From an uncultured bacterium (GTDB lineage Bacteria > Bacillota > Clostridia > Lachnospirales > Lachnospiraceae): 22,633 bases of DNA. This document shows, piece by piece, positions 6,854 to 14,304 of the stretch. The position numbers were made by a program, and so were the translations under genes. The DNA lies in contig CAJMRM010000052.1 of assembly GCA_905215775.1 (NCBI GenBank), forward strand, positions 1 through 22,633. Reading direction: 5' to 3'. Position 1 is the stretch's first letter; every line of letters starts with the position of its first letter. The notes below the pieces were generated by a model, which saw only the letters and a list, made by a program, of their open reading frames with translations, was not told where the DNA came from and ran no database searches.

Positions 6854-7490
6854 TATCCGCTCCAGCCCGGTACATCTGGCGCAGCCGGTACATTTTCCAC
6901 ATGGTGAAAAGAGGAAAGCTCTCCCGATACCGGCGGCCGGAAGTGATGATACGGCCAGAAAGCAGCCGGATGGGGATGCCTCTCTCCCTCATCCGCATGG
7001 AAAACTCATAGTCCTCCATAATGGGAAGCTCTGGAAAGCCTCCCAGGGACAGGAACAGCTCCCTGCGGATCCATATTCCCTGGTCCCCGAAGGCAATTCC
7101 CCGCCTGGCCCGGCGGTTGGAAAAAAACGTGTTGCAGCCCATGAACGGCCCGTCATAATCAAAGCCGATGTGGAAGCACCCCCATGCGGCTCCCGATTCC
7201 ACCGCCGCCTGGATCTGGCTGTGGGCATCCTCCGGCAGCCGGCTGTCACAGTGAACAAACCACAGGATCTCCCCCGAGGCCCTGGCCGCCCCGTTATTCA
7301 TCTGGGCCGCCCGGCCTTTGGGGCTTTTTAATACGGGATACTCTGTCCCGATCCTACGGACCGTACCGTCAGTGCTGCCCCCGTCTGCAAACAGGATTTC
7401 CCAGTCCCCGGGAAGTCTCCTTAGCTGCTCCATCATTCCATCAATGGTGGAGCTCTCATTGTAAATAGGAAGGATCATGGAGATCTTCAT
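6816..7490 (-). CDS. TIGR04283-type family 2 glycosyltransferase
   Basis: A GT-A fold glycosyltransferase of 224 residues. The N-terminus MKISMILPIYNES, the ADGGSTDGT nucleotide-sugar site (35-43), the HCD metal-binding motif (80-82), GDQG (135-138) and ED (159-160) are all in place. The C-terminus RRYRESFPLFTMWKMYRLR fits the family called 'arsenosugar biosynthesis glycosyltransferase' (TIGR04283). That name comes from gene neighbourhoods, and the acceptor is unknown. The ATG at 7490 shares ATGA with the stop of the phosphotransferase gene; the open frame continues upstream, but without family similarity. It is the last gene of the minus operon and runs 38 bases into the convergent CCG gene. 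Confidence 0.88.
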   Translation of the reverse strand: MKISMILPIYNESSTIDGMMEQLRRLPGDWEILFADGGSTDGTVRRIGTEYPVLKSPKGRAAQMNNGAARASGEILWFVHCDSRLPEDAHSQIQAAVESGAAWGCFHIGFDYDGPFMGCNTFFSNRRARRGIAFGDQGIWIRRELFLSLGGFPELPIMEDYEFSMRMRERGIPIRLLSGRIITSGRRYRESFPLFTMWKMYRLRQMYRAGADISEIAERYRDIR

Positions 7491-8497
7491 GCCAGAAAGT
7501 CCTTTCTCACATACGTATCCAGAATATGGGCCAGAAACTCCGGCTCCATATATGCCTTCAGCTTTTGGAGGGTATCCTGGTTCACAAGGGTTCTTCCGGG
7601 CTCCGAATACTCCCGCAGGGCCATGGCGCACCAGGTCACGCCCCGCAGGCAGGTGACCCGCAAAAACAGGGAGACCCGTTCCGGGAGCAGGCGGCAGTCC
7701 ATACGATCCCCCACAAGGGCCATATACGTTTCCACGAACCGGTACACCTCACCGGGACTCAGGAGCACATCCGTCTTCCAGAAGGTGGTGGTGGGAGCCA
7801 GGAAATGGCCCAGATCCTGGGCAGGCTCCGAGACCAGCGGCTTTTCCCAGTCCACCAGGGAGCTGACTCCCTGGGGATCGATGAGAAAATTCCCCGAATT
7901 CAATTCTGTGTTCACCATACATAAAGGAACTCCCGCCCCGGCCTTTTCCGTCAGGGGAAGGGCTCCTGTCTCCTTTACCAGCTCCCGCAGGAGCGCTTCC
8001 GCCTCCGGATCTCTTTTTTCCCAGTGGTAATAATGCTGGACCATATCCAGGCATTCCTCATAAATGGCCTGGGCCGGGCAGGACGGCCGGAGCAGACGGC
8101 AGCCCTCCGGCACCGGAACACTGTGGATATCCGCCAGGATCCCGGCCGCCTCATCCATGTCCGTCCTGTAATCCAGCGCCCTTCCCGGGAGCCATTCCAT
8201 CACCAGGCTCCCCATTTCCCGGTCGCAGAACAGGGGCTTTGGCGTCCGCCCACTGGAGGCCAGATACTGGAGGGCCGTAAACTCATAGCCAATCTGATCT
8301 TCCAGGTGCATCTGGCTCCCCGTATTGATCCGGAGCACCAGCTTTTTTCCCGTCCTCGGATGTGTGAACACATAATTGACATTATATTCTCCCTGTCCCA
8401 GGAGGGAGAACGCGGCAGTATCCCCCTCCGAAAGCCCCAGCGCTCCCAAAAACGCGCGGCTCTTCAAATAGGAAGCAAACGGCTCTTTATGGATCAT
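7487..8497 (-). CDS. Aminoglycoside phosphotransferase/choline kinase-like protein
   Basis: A 336-residue protein with a kinase-like APH fold: a Gly-rich loop LGQGEYNVNYVF (33-44), LVLRIN strand (53-58), and the DWE motif (216-218) that provides the second metal-binding Asp. The catalytic loop, usually HxDxxxxN, reads N196-T-E198-L-N-S-G-N203: His replaced by Asn and catalytic Asp by Glu. It may phosphorylate a small metabolite with changed chemistry, or be a weak or inactive kinase. Antibiotic resistance is not suggested by context. It lies between two transferases of the operon, with four-base ATGA overlaps on both sides, so it probably acts on the same compound (inference). Confidence 0.85.
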   Translation of the reverse strand: MIHKEPFASYLKSRAFLGALGLSEGDTAAFSLLGQGEYNVNYVFTHPRTGKKLVLRINTGSQMHLEDQIGYEFTALQYLASSGRTPKPLFCDREMGSLVMEWLPGRALDYRTDMDEAAGILADIHSVPVPEGCRLLRPSCPAQAIYEECLDMVQHYYHWEKRDPEAEALLRELVKETGALPLTEKAGAGVPLCMVNTELNSGNFLIDPQGVSSLVDWEKPLVSEPAQDLGHFLAPTTTFWKTDVLLSPGEVYRFVETYMALVGDRMDCRLLPERVSLFLRVTCLRGVTWCAMALREYSEPGRTLVNQDTLQKLKAYMEPEFLAHILDTYVRKDFLA

Positions 8498-9153
8498 AAC
8501 AAATACCCCTCCTTTTTCAGCGTGGCCAGGAACCGGCCCGTATGACTTTCCGGATCCGCCTGGCAGACCAGCCTTTCCAGGTCCTCGGGCGTATCCACGT
8601 CGCCGCAGGCCAGAGCCCTTCCCAGGGAAAGACCGGCTTTCTCTGCTGCCATTCTTGTATTTTCATACACACTTCCTCCGCCGTACTGCTGATCCCTAAA
8701 AACAGCGGTGCATGGAGCCTTTGTCCCCACCAGATAATAGCCGCCGTCCGGCGTTGGCCCCAGGACCACGTCGGAATGATCCAGGGCGGAAAAACCACTT
8801 TCCAGATGCTCCCGGCCCATCTCCGGAAGATCTGTCCCCGTAAGCACCACCCGCTCAAAGCCCAGAGAAAGCACATGGCGGATGGCCCCGTCCATCCGCT
8901 CTCCCAGGCCCTCTCCTGCCTGTGGAAAAAGCTCCTCAGCCATGGGAAACATATCCTTTAAAGATGCCCAGTCCGGATCCGGCGCATAGGCCACAAAAAG
9001 TCCTGCGTCCAGATCCCGGTACACCCTGGCCAGATCCTTTAAAAAGGCCGTGTGGAGCTCCGCACACTGCTCCGGCGAAAGCACCGGAAGGAGCCTGGTT
9101 TTCGTCATGCCGGGCCTGGGGACCCTGGTAAAACAGATGACTGCCCGCCTCAT
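8494..9153 (-). CDS. TIGR04282-type transferase (DUF2064, nucleotidyl/glycosyltransferase fold)
   Basis: A 219-residue protein of the DUF2064 family, labelled TIGR04282 'arsenosugar biosynthesis glycosyltransferase' in databases. Conserved parts are an N-terminal TRVPRPGMTKTRL loop (9-21), like the substrate-binding loop of nucleotidyltransferases, LTGTDLPEM (104-112) and GPTPDGGYYLVG (132-143). The fold resembles CobY/MobA/CofC-type nucleotidyltransferases, so it could make an activated sugar or nucleotide-linked donor rather than transfer a sugar. The ATG at 9153 overlaps the stop of the nucleoside hydrolase as ATGA. The frame is open upstream to 9246 but lies inside the hydrolase gene. TIGR04282 and TIGR04283 genes are often neighbours. 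Confidence 0.87.
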   Translation of the reverse strand: MRRAVICFTRVPRPGMTKTRLLPVLSPEQCAELHTAFLKDLARVYRDLDAGLFVAYAPDPDWASLKDMFPMAEELFPQAGEGLGERMDGAIRHVLSLGFERVVLTGTDLPEMGREHLESGFSALDHSDVVLGPTPDGGYYLVGTKAPCTAVFRDQQYGGGSVYENTRMAAEKAGLSLGRALACGDVDTPEDLERLVCQADPESHTGRFLATLKKEGYLL

Positions 9154-10034
9154 GGCCGCTTCCCCAGCTTCAGATCCAGCCAGCCTCTGTACATCTCCTT
9201 CCGGTAAGCCTCCAGGTCTTTGACCCGGGGCAGGTTCAAAAGACATGTATCCGGCGCCTGCTCTGTGACTCCCAGCCAGCCGCTCTGCATCCCCTTTTCC
9301 GTCACATAGCAGAAGGAGGGCGCATCCACAAACAGCTCCGGATGCAGAAGATATACCGACGCCACCACATCCCAGCAGTAGGAGACCGCCTCCCCATTCC
9401 GCATTTCCTTCACGTCAAAGCGGTATCCCAGCTTTTCCGCCAGATACCGGCCGGCTTCGTTCCGGCCCATGGCCGTATAAAATTCCTCTTTTGGAAGATA
9501 GGACGGCTCCAGGGTATTGTTCCCTGTAAGGATAGAAATATTTTTTCCATGGTTCAGGACCCAGGCCGCCGCCTCTGGATTCACAGAAAAGTTCAGCTCG
9601 TCCAGATGGCTTCCATGGTACAGTAGGGGAGCCGTATAGCCGCCCATGAGGACGATCTCCTTTAACCGGTCAAAGATTCCCGGATCCAGGAGGCTGGCCC
9701 CGTACAGGTTCGTCAGAGAGCCAATGCCCACAAAGGAAAGCTCTCCCGGCTTTTTCCTGGCCGCTTCCACAATGAACCGGGCTGCATCGCTCACAGGCTC
9801 CTCTCCCCGGGAGGCCCCGCAGATCACAGGAAGATGTCCCCATCCGGCCTCCGCAAGCAGCTCCCGGGAGGCCCTGTATACCTGCTTTGCCGTCCCGTTC
9901 CCGAAGGTACAGGTGACGGCCAGGACCTCCGCCTCCTCCTGCCTCCCCAGTAAATAAAACAGCGCCAGGGCGTCGTCCATGGGATAACCAGGGATTCCCG
10001 CGGTGCTGTCGCAATCAAAAATAATCTGCTTCAT
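9150..10034 (-). CDS. Divergent nucleoside hydrolase (IUNH family)
   Basis: A 294-residue protein of the inosine-uridine preferring nucleoside hydrolase superfamily, which cleaves N-glycosidic bonds to free base and ribose. Family marks: DCD (7-9) and MDDA (19-22) of the Ca2+ site, GIGSLTNLYGA (104-114), IVLMGG (127-132), ELNFSVNPEAA (146-156) and WDVVAS (221-226) near the last metal-binding Asp222. Odd points: the Ca2+ loop, normally DxDPGxDDA, has about seven extra residues (STAGIPGYP) between DxD and DDA. The active-site His before the C-terminal Asp is replaced by Trp. The substrate is therefore likely not a common ribonucleoside. The ATG at 10034 with AAGGAG is preferred over a TTG at 10037. 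First gene of the ATGA-linked operon, driven by the promoter at 10062-10091. Confidence 0.85.
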   Translation of the reverse strand: MKQIIFDCDSTAGIPGYPMDDALALFYLLGRQEEAEVLAVTCTFGNGTAKQVYRASRELLAEAGWGHLPVICGASRGEEPVSDAARFIVEAARKKPGELSFVGIGSLTNLYGASLLDPGIFDRLKEIVLMGGYTAPLLYHGSHLDELNFSVNPEAAAWVLNHGKNISILTGNNTLEPSYLPKEEFYTAMGRNEAGRYLAEKLGYRFDVKEMRNGEAVSYCWDVVASVYLLHPELFVDAPSFCYVTEKGMQSGWLGVTEQAPDTCLLNLPRVKDLEAYRKEMYRGWLDLKLGKRP

Positions 10035-10061
10035 CAATGGCTCCTTCTTCGTTTTTCCTTA

Positions 10062-10091
10062 ACTATACCACGGCCTTTCTGCTCCTGTCCA
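10062..10091 (-). promoter_or_regulatory. Promoter of nucleoside hydrolase-transferase operon
   Basis: On the minus strand: TGGACA (10091-10086), 18 bases, TATAGT (10067-10062); each box differs from consensus at one base. Transcription would start near 10055, about 20 bases before the ATG. It is back to back with the promoter at 10165-10193, so a shared regulator could bind the roughly 75 bases between them; I see no clear operator. Confidence 0.65.
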
Positions 10092-10164
10092 TACCGGCCT
10101 GTATTCATTCCTTCTATATATAATCCTTTTAAAATAGTTATTCTCCATAGGCCGGAGGCGGCCG

Positions 10165-10193
10165 TTGACTTTCCCGCCCCCAGCCTTTAGAAT
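10165..10193 (+). promoter_or_regulatory. Promoter of ABC importer operon
   Basis: TTGACT (10165-10170), exactly 17 bases, TAGAAT (10188-10193). Transcription would start near 10200, giving a leader of about 60 bases. The leader pairs CCGGGGG with GCCCCC further on. The ribosome site before ATG 10262 is weak (only AGAAAGAG-like bases). Confidence 0.7.
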
Positions 10194-10261
10194 GGTTCCG
10201 GGGGAAAATCCGAAAAACAAAAAGTCCTTCCGCCCCCAAGGCAGAAAGAGAAATACTTCCT

Positions 10262-11497
10262 ATGAAAAAGCTACAAAAGCTCCTGACCTTCGGCCTGGCA
10301 GCCGCCGGAGCTGCGGCCCTTCTGACCGGCTGCGGAAAAAAAGCCCTGGACGGCCCTGATTTAGAAGCCGCCTCCTGGGACCAGATCACCGAGGCCGCCA
10401 AGGATACCACCGTCACCTTCTATGGCTGGGGCGGCGATGAAAACAGGAATAACTGGTTAAACACCACGGTGGCCGATTATGTAAAAGAACATTACGGCGT
10501 CACCCTGGAGGTGGTGGGCATGGATATCAATGACATTCTCACCAAGCTTTCCGGGGAAAAACAAGCCGGAGCAGAAACGGGCAGCATCGACATGATCTGG
10601 ATCAACGGCGAAAATTTTTACTCAGCCAAGGATAACGGCCTGCTATACGGCCCCTTTACCAACAGGCTTCCCAATATGGAAGCCTATATTGATCTGGAGG
10701 ATCCCGAGACCTTAAACGACTTCTGTATGCCCATCGAGGGCTATGAGGCCCCCTATGCCAAGGCCCAGATGGTCCTGTACGCCGACACGGCCGTGACCCC
10801 AAAGCTCCCGAAAAATGCCGCCGAGTTCATGGAATTCTGCAAAAAATATCCGGGAAAGGTCACCTACCCGGCCCTTCCGGATTTCACCGGCAGCGCCTTT
10901 GTCCGCTGCCTGATCTACGAGACCTGCGGCTGGGAGCAGTTCCAGGATATGGAAGCCGATTACGATACCGTAAAGGCCGCCATCGAGCCGGCCCTCTTCT
11001 ATTTAAGGGAGCTGAATCCCTATCTGTGGAACCAGGGAAAGACCTTCCCCGACTCCTCCACCACGGTGGACGCCATGTTTGCCGACGGGGAGCTGGTGCT
11101 GGACATGAGCTATGGCCCCTTCTCAGTGGCCTCCGGAATTGAGGAAGGGATCTACACCGATACCACCCAGACCTTTGTTTTTGATAAGGGCACCATCGGA
11201 AACACCAACTACATGGGCATTGCCTTCAACGCCCCCAATAAAGCCGGGGCCATGGTGGTCATCAATGCCATCTTAAGCGGAGAGATCCAGCTCACCCAGT
11301 ATGCCCAGCTAAAGGAGCTGCCTGTGGTGGATCAGGATAAGCTCTCTGCCGAAGAAAAAGCCGCCTTCGACGCAGTGGAGATGGGCCAGGGCATCCTTAC
11401 CCAGGCAGAGCTTCTGTCCCACCGTCTGCCGGAAATGCCCGCCAGTCTGGTTCCGGTGATCGAGGAGATCTGGCTCAATGAAGTTGTAGGAAAATAA
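10262..11497 (+). CDS. ABC importer substrate-binding lipoprotein, YnjB-type
   Basis: A 411-residue extracytoplasmic solute-binding protein. The signal peptide ends in LLTGC (lipid Cys24). The early FYGWGGDENRNNW stretch (about 53-65) and overall size fit the YnjB family (COG4134), related to thiamine, iron and polyamine binding proteins. The ligand is unknown. It is the first gene of a four-gene operon with two permeases and an ATPase, and it is divergent from the nucleoside hydrolase operon, which suggests its ligand feeds that pathway. The next gene starts directly after its stop codon. Confidence 0.88.
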   Translation: MKKLQKLLTFGLAAAGAAALLTGCGKKALDGPDLEAASWDQITEAAKDTTVTFYGWGGDENRNNWLNTTVADYVKEHYGVTLEVVGMDINDILTKLSGEKQAGAETGSIDMIWINGENFYSAKDNGLLYGPFTNRLPNMEAYIDLEDPETLNDFCMPIEGYEAPYAKAQMVLYADTAVTPKLPKNAAEFMEFCKKYPGKVTYPALPDFTGSAFVRCLIYETCGWEQFQDMEADYDTVKAAIEPALFYLRELNPYLWNQGKTFPDSSTTVDAMFADGELVLDMSYGPFSVASGIEEGIYTDTTQTFVFDKGTIGNTNYMGIAFNAPNKAGAMVVINAILSGEIQLTQYAQLKELPVVDQDKLSAEEKAAFDAVEMGQGILTQAELLSHRLPEMPASLVPVIEEIWLNEVVGK

Positions 11498-12358
11498 ATG
11501 AAAAAACCGTTTTTTCTGTTAATTCCGTTTTTATTGCTCATGGCTCTGGTGCTGGCATCCATCTGGAACGTACTGACCCAGAGCCTGGGCTATATTCCAG
11601 CCTTCTGCCTCCGGGAGCCGACGCTTGGATATTACGTCCGGGTGCTGAGGGACCCGGGATTTTTAGGCTCTGTGCTGGTGAGCCTCAGGATCTCCGTCTG
11701 GTCGGCGGTGATCTCCACGATCCTTGGGGTTCTCCTGGCCATGGCCCTCATCCAGTGCGGGAAGCAGCGCGGCGGTCACATTTTTGCCGTCCGGATCCCT
11801 GTGCTGGTGCCACATGCGGTGGCGGCGGTGTTCATGATCCAGATCTTTTCCCAGTCCGGTCTCCTGGCCCGTCTGGCCTTTGCCCTGGGCCTTATTGAGG
11901 AACCCGCGGCTTTCCCGCAGCTTTTATTTACGCCGTCCTATGGGGGAACCATCCTGGCCTATATCTGGAAGGAGGCCCCCTTTGTGGCGTACTTTGTGCT
12001 GGCCTTCATGGGCGGCATCCGCAGCTCTCTGGGAGAGGCGGCGGAAAATCTGGGGGCGTCCCCGGTGAGAAGCTTTTTCCAGATCACCCTTCCCTTAAGC
12101 GTTCCAGTGATCTCCCGGGCCTTTCTCATTATTTTCATCTTTGCCTTCGGAGGCTATGAGCTGCCCCTGCTTCTGGGCTCCACCCTGCCCAGGGCCCTGT
12201 CAGTGGAAACGTATCTGGCTTATACCCGGCCGGATCTCCTGGACCGTCCCCTGGCCATGGCCATGAACGGCGTCATGCTCCTGCTCTCCATTGTCATGAC
12301 TGTCCTTTACAGCGCTGTCATGAACCGGATCAGTAAAAAGATCGGAGGGATCCAATGA
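11498..12358 (+). CDS. ABC importer permease 1 (matches N-half of YnjC)
   Basis: A 286-residue binding-protein-dependent permease with about six membrane helices. The ATPase-contact EAA loop reads EAAENLGASPVRSFFQITLP. The ATG at 11498 follows the lipoprotein stop with no gap; TAGGAAAA serves as a modest ribosome site. The stop overlaps the next start as ATGA. In E. coli YnjC is, from memory, one long protein with two permease halves; here the halves are separate genes. Confidence 0.9.
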   Translation: MKKPFFLLIPFLLLMALVLASIWNVLTQSLGYIPAFCLREPTLGYYVRVLRDPGFLGSVLVSLRISVWSAVISTILGVLLAMALIQCGKQRGGHIFAVRIPVLVPHAVAAVFMIQIFSQSGLLARLAFALGLIEEPAAFPQLLFTPSYGGTILAYIWKEAPFVAYFVLAFMGGIRSSLGEAAENLGASPVRSFFQITLPLSVPVISRAFLIIFIFAFGGYELPLLLGSTLPRALSVETYLAYTRPDLLDRPLAMAMNGVMLLLSIVMTVLYSAVMNRISKKIGGIQ

Positions 12359-13152
12359 AAAAACACCGCCTTATGGGGCTGGTCCTTTCCGCCGCCCTGT
12401 TCTGCATCGGTCTTCCTATGGTATTGCTGCTGCTGTGGAGCGTGGCCGGCCGCTGGCCATGGCCCGGCCTTCTGCCGGAAACCTATTCGCTCCGAACTGT
12501 AAGGGAGCTTCTGACCGGCTCTGCCAGCCTTCCCAGGCTCCTGGCCAGCAGCATCCTCCTGGCCCTCACTGTGGCCGTTCTCGGAACGGCCGTGGGCGTC
12601 ATGACTGCCAGAGCCACAGAAAATTACGATTTCCCCGGCCGTTCCCTGGTCCGGTTCGGTTCGCTTCTGCCGCTCCTGGTGCCTGGGACCGTATTTGCCA
12701 TGGGGATCCAGATCACCCTGATCCGCCTGGGTCTTTCTGATACGGCAGCCGGGGTGGTGCTGGTCCATCTGGTGGCCGCCGTTCCCTACTGCATCACCAT
12801 CATGACCGATGTGACCAGGGATGTGGGGACGGGTCTTGAGGAGCAGGCCATGGTACTGGGAGCCGGACCGGGAAGAGCCTTTTTCCTGACCACCTTTCCC
12901 TCTCTTCTTCCCGGGATCCTGTCGTCCATGAGCATGGGCTTTATTCTGTCATACAGCCAGTATTTTACGACCCTGATGGTGGGCGGAGGCCGGGTAAAGA
13001 CCATCGCCCTGGTACTCGTTCCCTATATCCAGAGCGGCGACCGCTCCCTGTCCTCTGTGTACTCCGCAGCCTTTGTGGGCTCGGCGCTCCTGGTATTTTT
13101 TATTTTTGAGGGGATCATCCACCGGATCCGGAAAGGAGAAAGAAAACCGTGA
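12355..13152 (+). CDS. ABC importer permease 2 (matches C-half of YnjC)
   Basis: A 265-residue permease with about six membrane helices and an EAA-type loop EEQAMVLGAGPGRAFFLTTFP. It is coupled to permease 1 by a four-base ATGA overlap and to the ATPase by a four-base GTGA overlap, so the three membrane-complex subunits are made together. The two permeases probably form the heterodimeric channel of the importer. Confidence 0.9.
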   Translation: MKKHRLMGLVLSAALFCIGLPMVLLLLWSVAGRWPWPGLLPETYSLRTVRELLTGSASLPRLLASSILLALTVAVLGTAVGVMTARATENYDFPGRSLVRFGSLLPLLVPGTVFAMGIQITLIRLGLSDTAAGVVLVHLVAAVPYCITIMTDVTRDVGTGLEEQAMVLGAGPGRAFFLTTFPSLLPGILSSMSMGFILSYSQYFTTLMVGGGRVKTIALVLVPYIQSGDRSLSSVYSAAFVGSALLVFFIFEGIIHRIRKGERKP

Positions 13153-14243
13153 AGCTGAAGATCCAAGGCCTTTCGGCAGGATATGATAAGGATTTTGTAA
13201 TAAGGGGGCTTTCCCTGTCCGTGAGCCAGGGGGAATTTTTATCCCTCCTGGGTCCCTCGGGCTGCGGAAAGACCACGCTGATGAAGGCCGTGGCCGGGAT
13301 CCTTCCGGTCCAAGGGGGGCGCATTTTTCTCGACGGAGAGGATATCACCGGTCTTCCCATTCACAAGCGGGGAACGGTCATCGTCTTCCAGGATATGCGT
13401 CTGTTCCCCCACATGACTGTGGAGGAAAATGTGGCCTTCCCTTTGAAGATGCAGGGAGTTTCCCGGGCAGAGCGGCTGGCCAGAGCCAGGGATCTGCTGG
13501 AGAAGGTCCAGATGGACGGCTTTGGAAAGCGGCGGCCCTCTGAGCTCTCCGGCGGCCAGCAGCAGCGGGCGGCCCTTGCCAGAGCCCTGGCGGCCAGGCC
13601 CCGGCTCCTGCTTCTGGACGAGCCCTTTTCTGCCCTGGACGAAAATCTCAGAGAGGATATGCGGAATCTTGTCCTTCAGTTACAGCGGGAATTTCATATG
13701 ACGGTGATCCTGGTGACCCATGACCGGGAGGAGGCTTTGTCCATGTCCGACCGGATCGCTCTGATGTTTTCCGGCCGTCTGGTCCAGACCGGAACCCCTG
13801 AACAGGTATACCGCCGCCCGGAAACCAGACTGGCAGCCGATTATTTCGGAGACTGCGTGTATATCAGCGGAACCGTTTCTGGGGGAAGGTTCACCGGCGG
13901 CGGGCTTGATTGTCCGGTCCCCTTCCTCTCCCGGGAATTTCTCTCCCCGGACGCTCTCTCCGGTTCTGGCTCCGGGACCTTCCCGGAACCCGGACCGGCT
14001 GCTCCCAATGGCCCCTGCCAGCTGATGCTCCGGCCCGGAAGTCTGGATACGGACCGGCCAGGCGGCTACTTTCTCACTGTGGAGCAGGTCTCCTTCCGGG
14101 GCGGCTCTTTCCTCGTATCCCTCCGGGCTGATGACGGGGCCTTATGGAAAAAGGCCTTCCCCGGGCCCGTGGACCTGGTCCCCGGAACCCGGATCCAGGC
14201 ATCGGTCCGCACCCAGGATGGTGTCCTGTTTCCTATTAAATAA
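13149..14243 (+). CDS. ABC importer ATPase, YnjD-type with C-terminal domain
   Basis: A 364-residue nucleotide-binding subunit with every ATPase motif: Walker A GPSGCGKT (35-42), Q-loop Gln81, signature LSGGQ (133-137), Walker B LLLLDEP with Asp157-Glu158, and switch His191. After residue about 235 comes a C-terminal TOBE-like region split by a Ser/Gly/Pro-rich linker (about 265-285), which could carry a regulatory or ligand-sensing function. The start is GTG at 13149, overlapping the permease stop, with AAAGGAG upstream. E. coli YnjD is shorter and, as I recall, lacks such an extension. The operon ends at the terminator beginning at 14242. Confidence 0.9.
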   Translation: MKLKIQGLSAGYDKDFVIRGLSLSVSQGEFLSLLGPSGCGKTTLMKAVAGILPVQGGRIFLDGEDITGLPIHKRGTVIVFQDMRLFPHMTVEENVAFPLKMQGVSRAERLARARDLLEKVQMDGFGKRRPSELSGGQQQRAALARALAARPRLLLLDEPFSALDENLREDMRNLVLQLQREFHMTVILVTHDREEALSMSDRIALMFSGRLVQTGTPEQVYRRPETRLAADYFGDCVYISGTVSGGRFTGGGLDCPVPFLSREFLSPDALSGSGSGTFPEPGPAAPNGPCQLMLRPGSLDTDRPGGYFLTVEQVSFRGGSFLVSLRADDGALWKKAFPGPVDLVPGTRIQASVRTQDGVLFPIK

Positions 14244-14299
14244 AAAACTCCCGCAGAAGGCCAGCTTTGGATATCCGCTGGCTTCTGCGGGAGTTTTTT
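14242..14299. terminator. Strong bidirectional terminator between convergent operons
   Basis: A run of A residues, ACTCCCGCAGAAG, one bulged G, CCAGC, a short loop, GCTGG, CTTCTGCGGGAGT, then a T run: an 18-bp stem with one bulge and A/T tracts on both sides. It starts inside the ATPase stop codon and ends five bases before the stop of the transpeptidase gene, so it serves both operons. Confidence 0.95.
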
Positions 14300-14304
14300 C
14301 TCTC

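Noticed and set aside
7487..8497. Aminoglycoside resistance gene
   Set aside because: The fold is shared, but the catalytic motif is altered and the gene is embedded by ATGA overlaps in a metabolic operon.
4638..14243. Complete arsenosugar biosynthesis cluster
   Set aside because: No arsenite methyltransferase, no radical SAM ArsS and no ArsR or arsenite pump are present; only the two transferase families carry the name.
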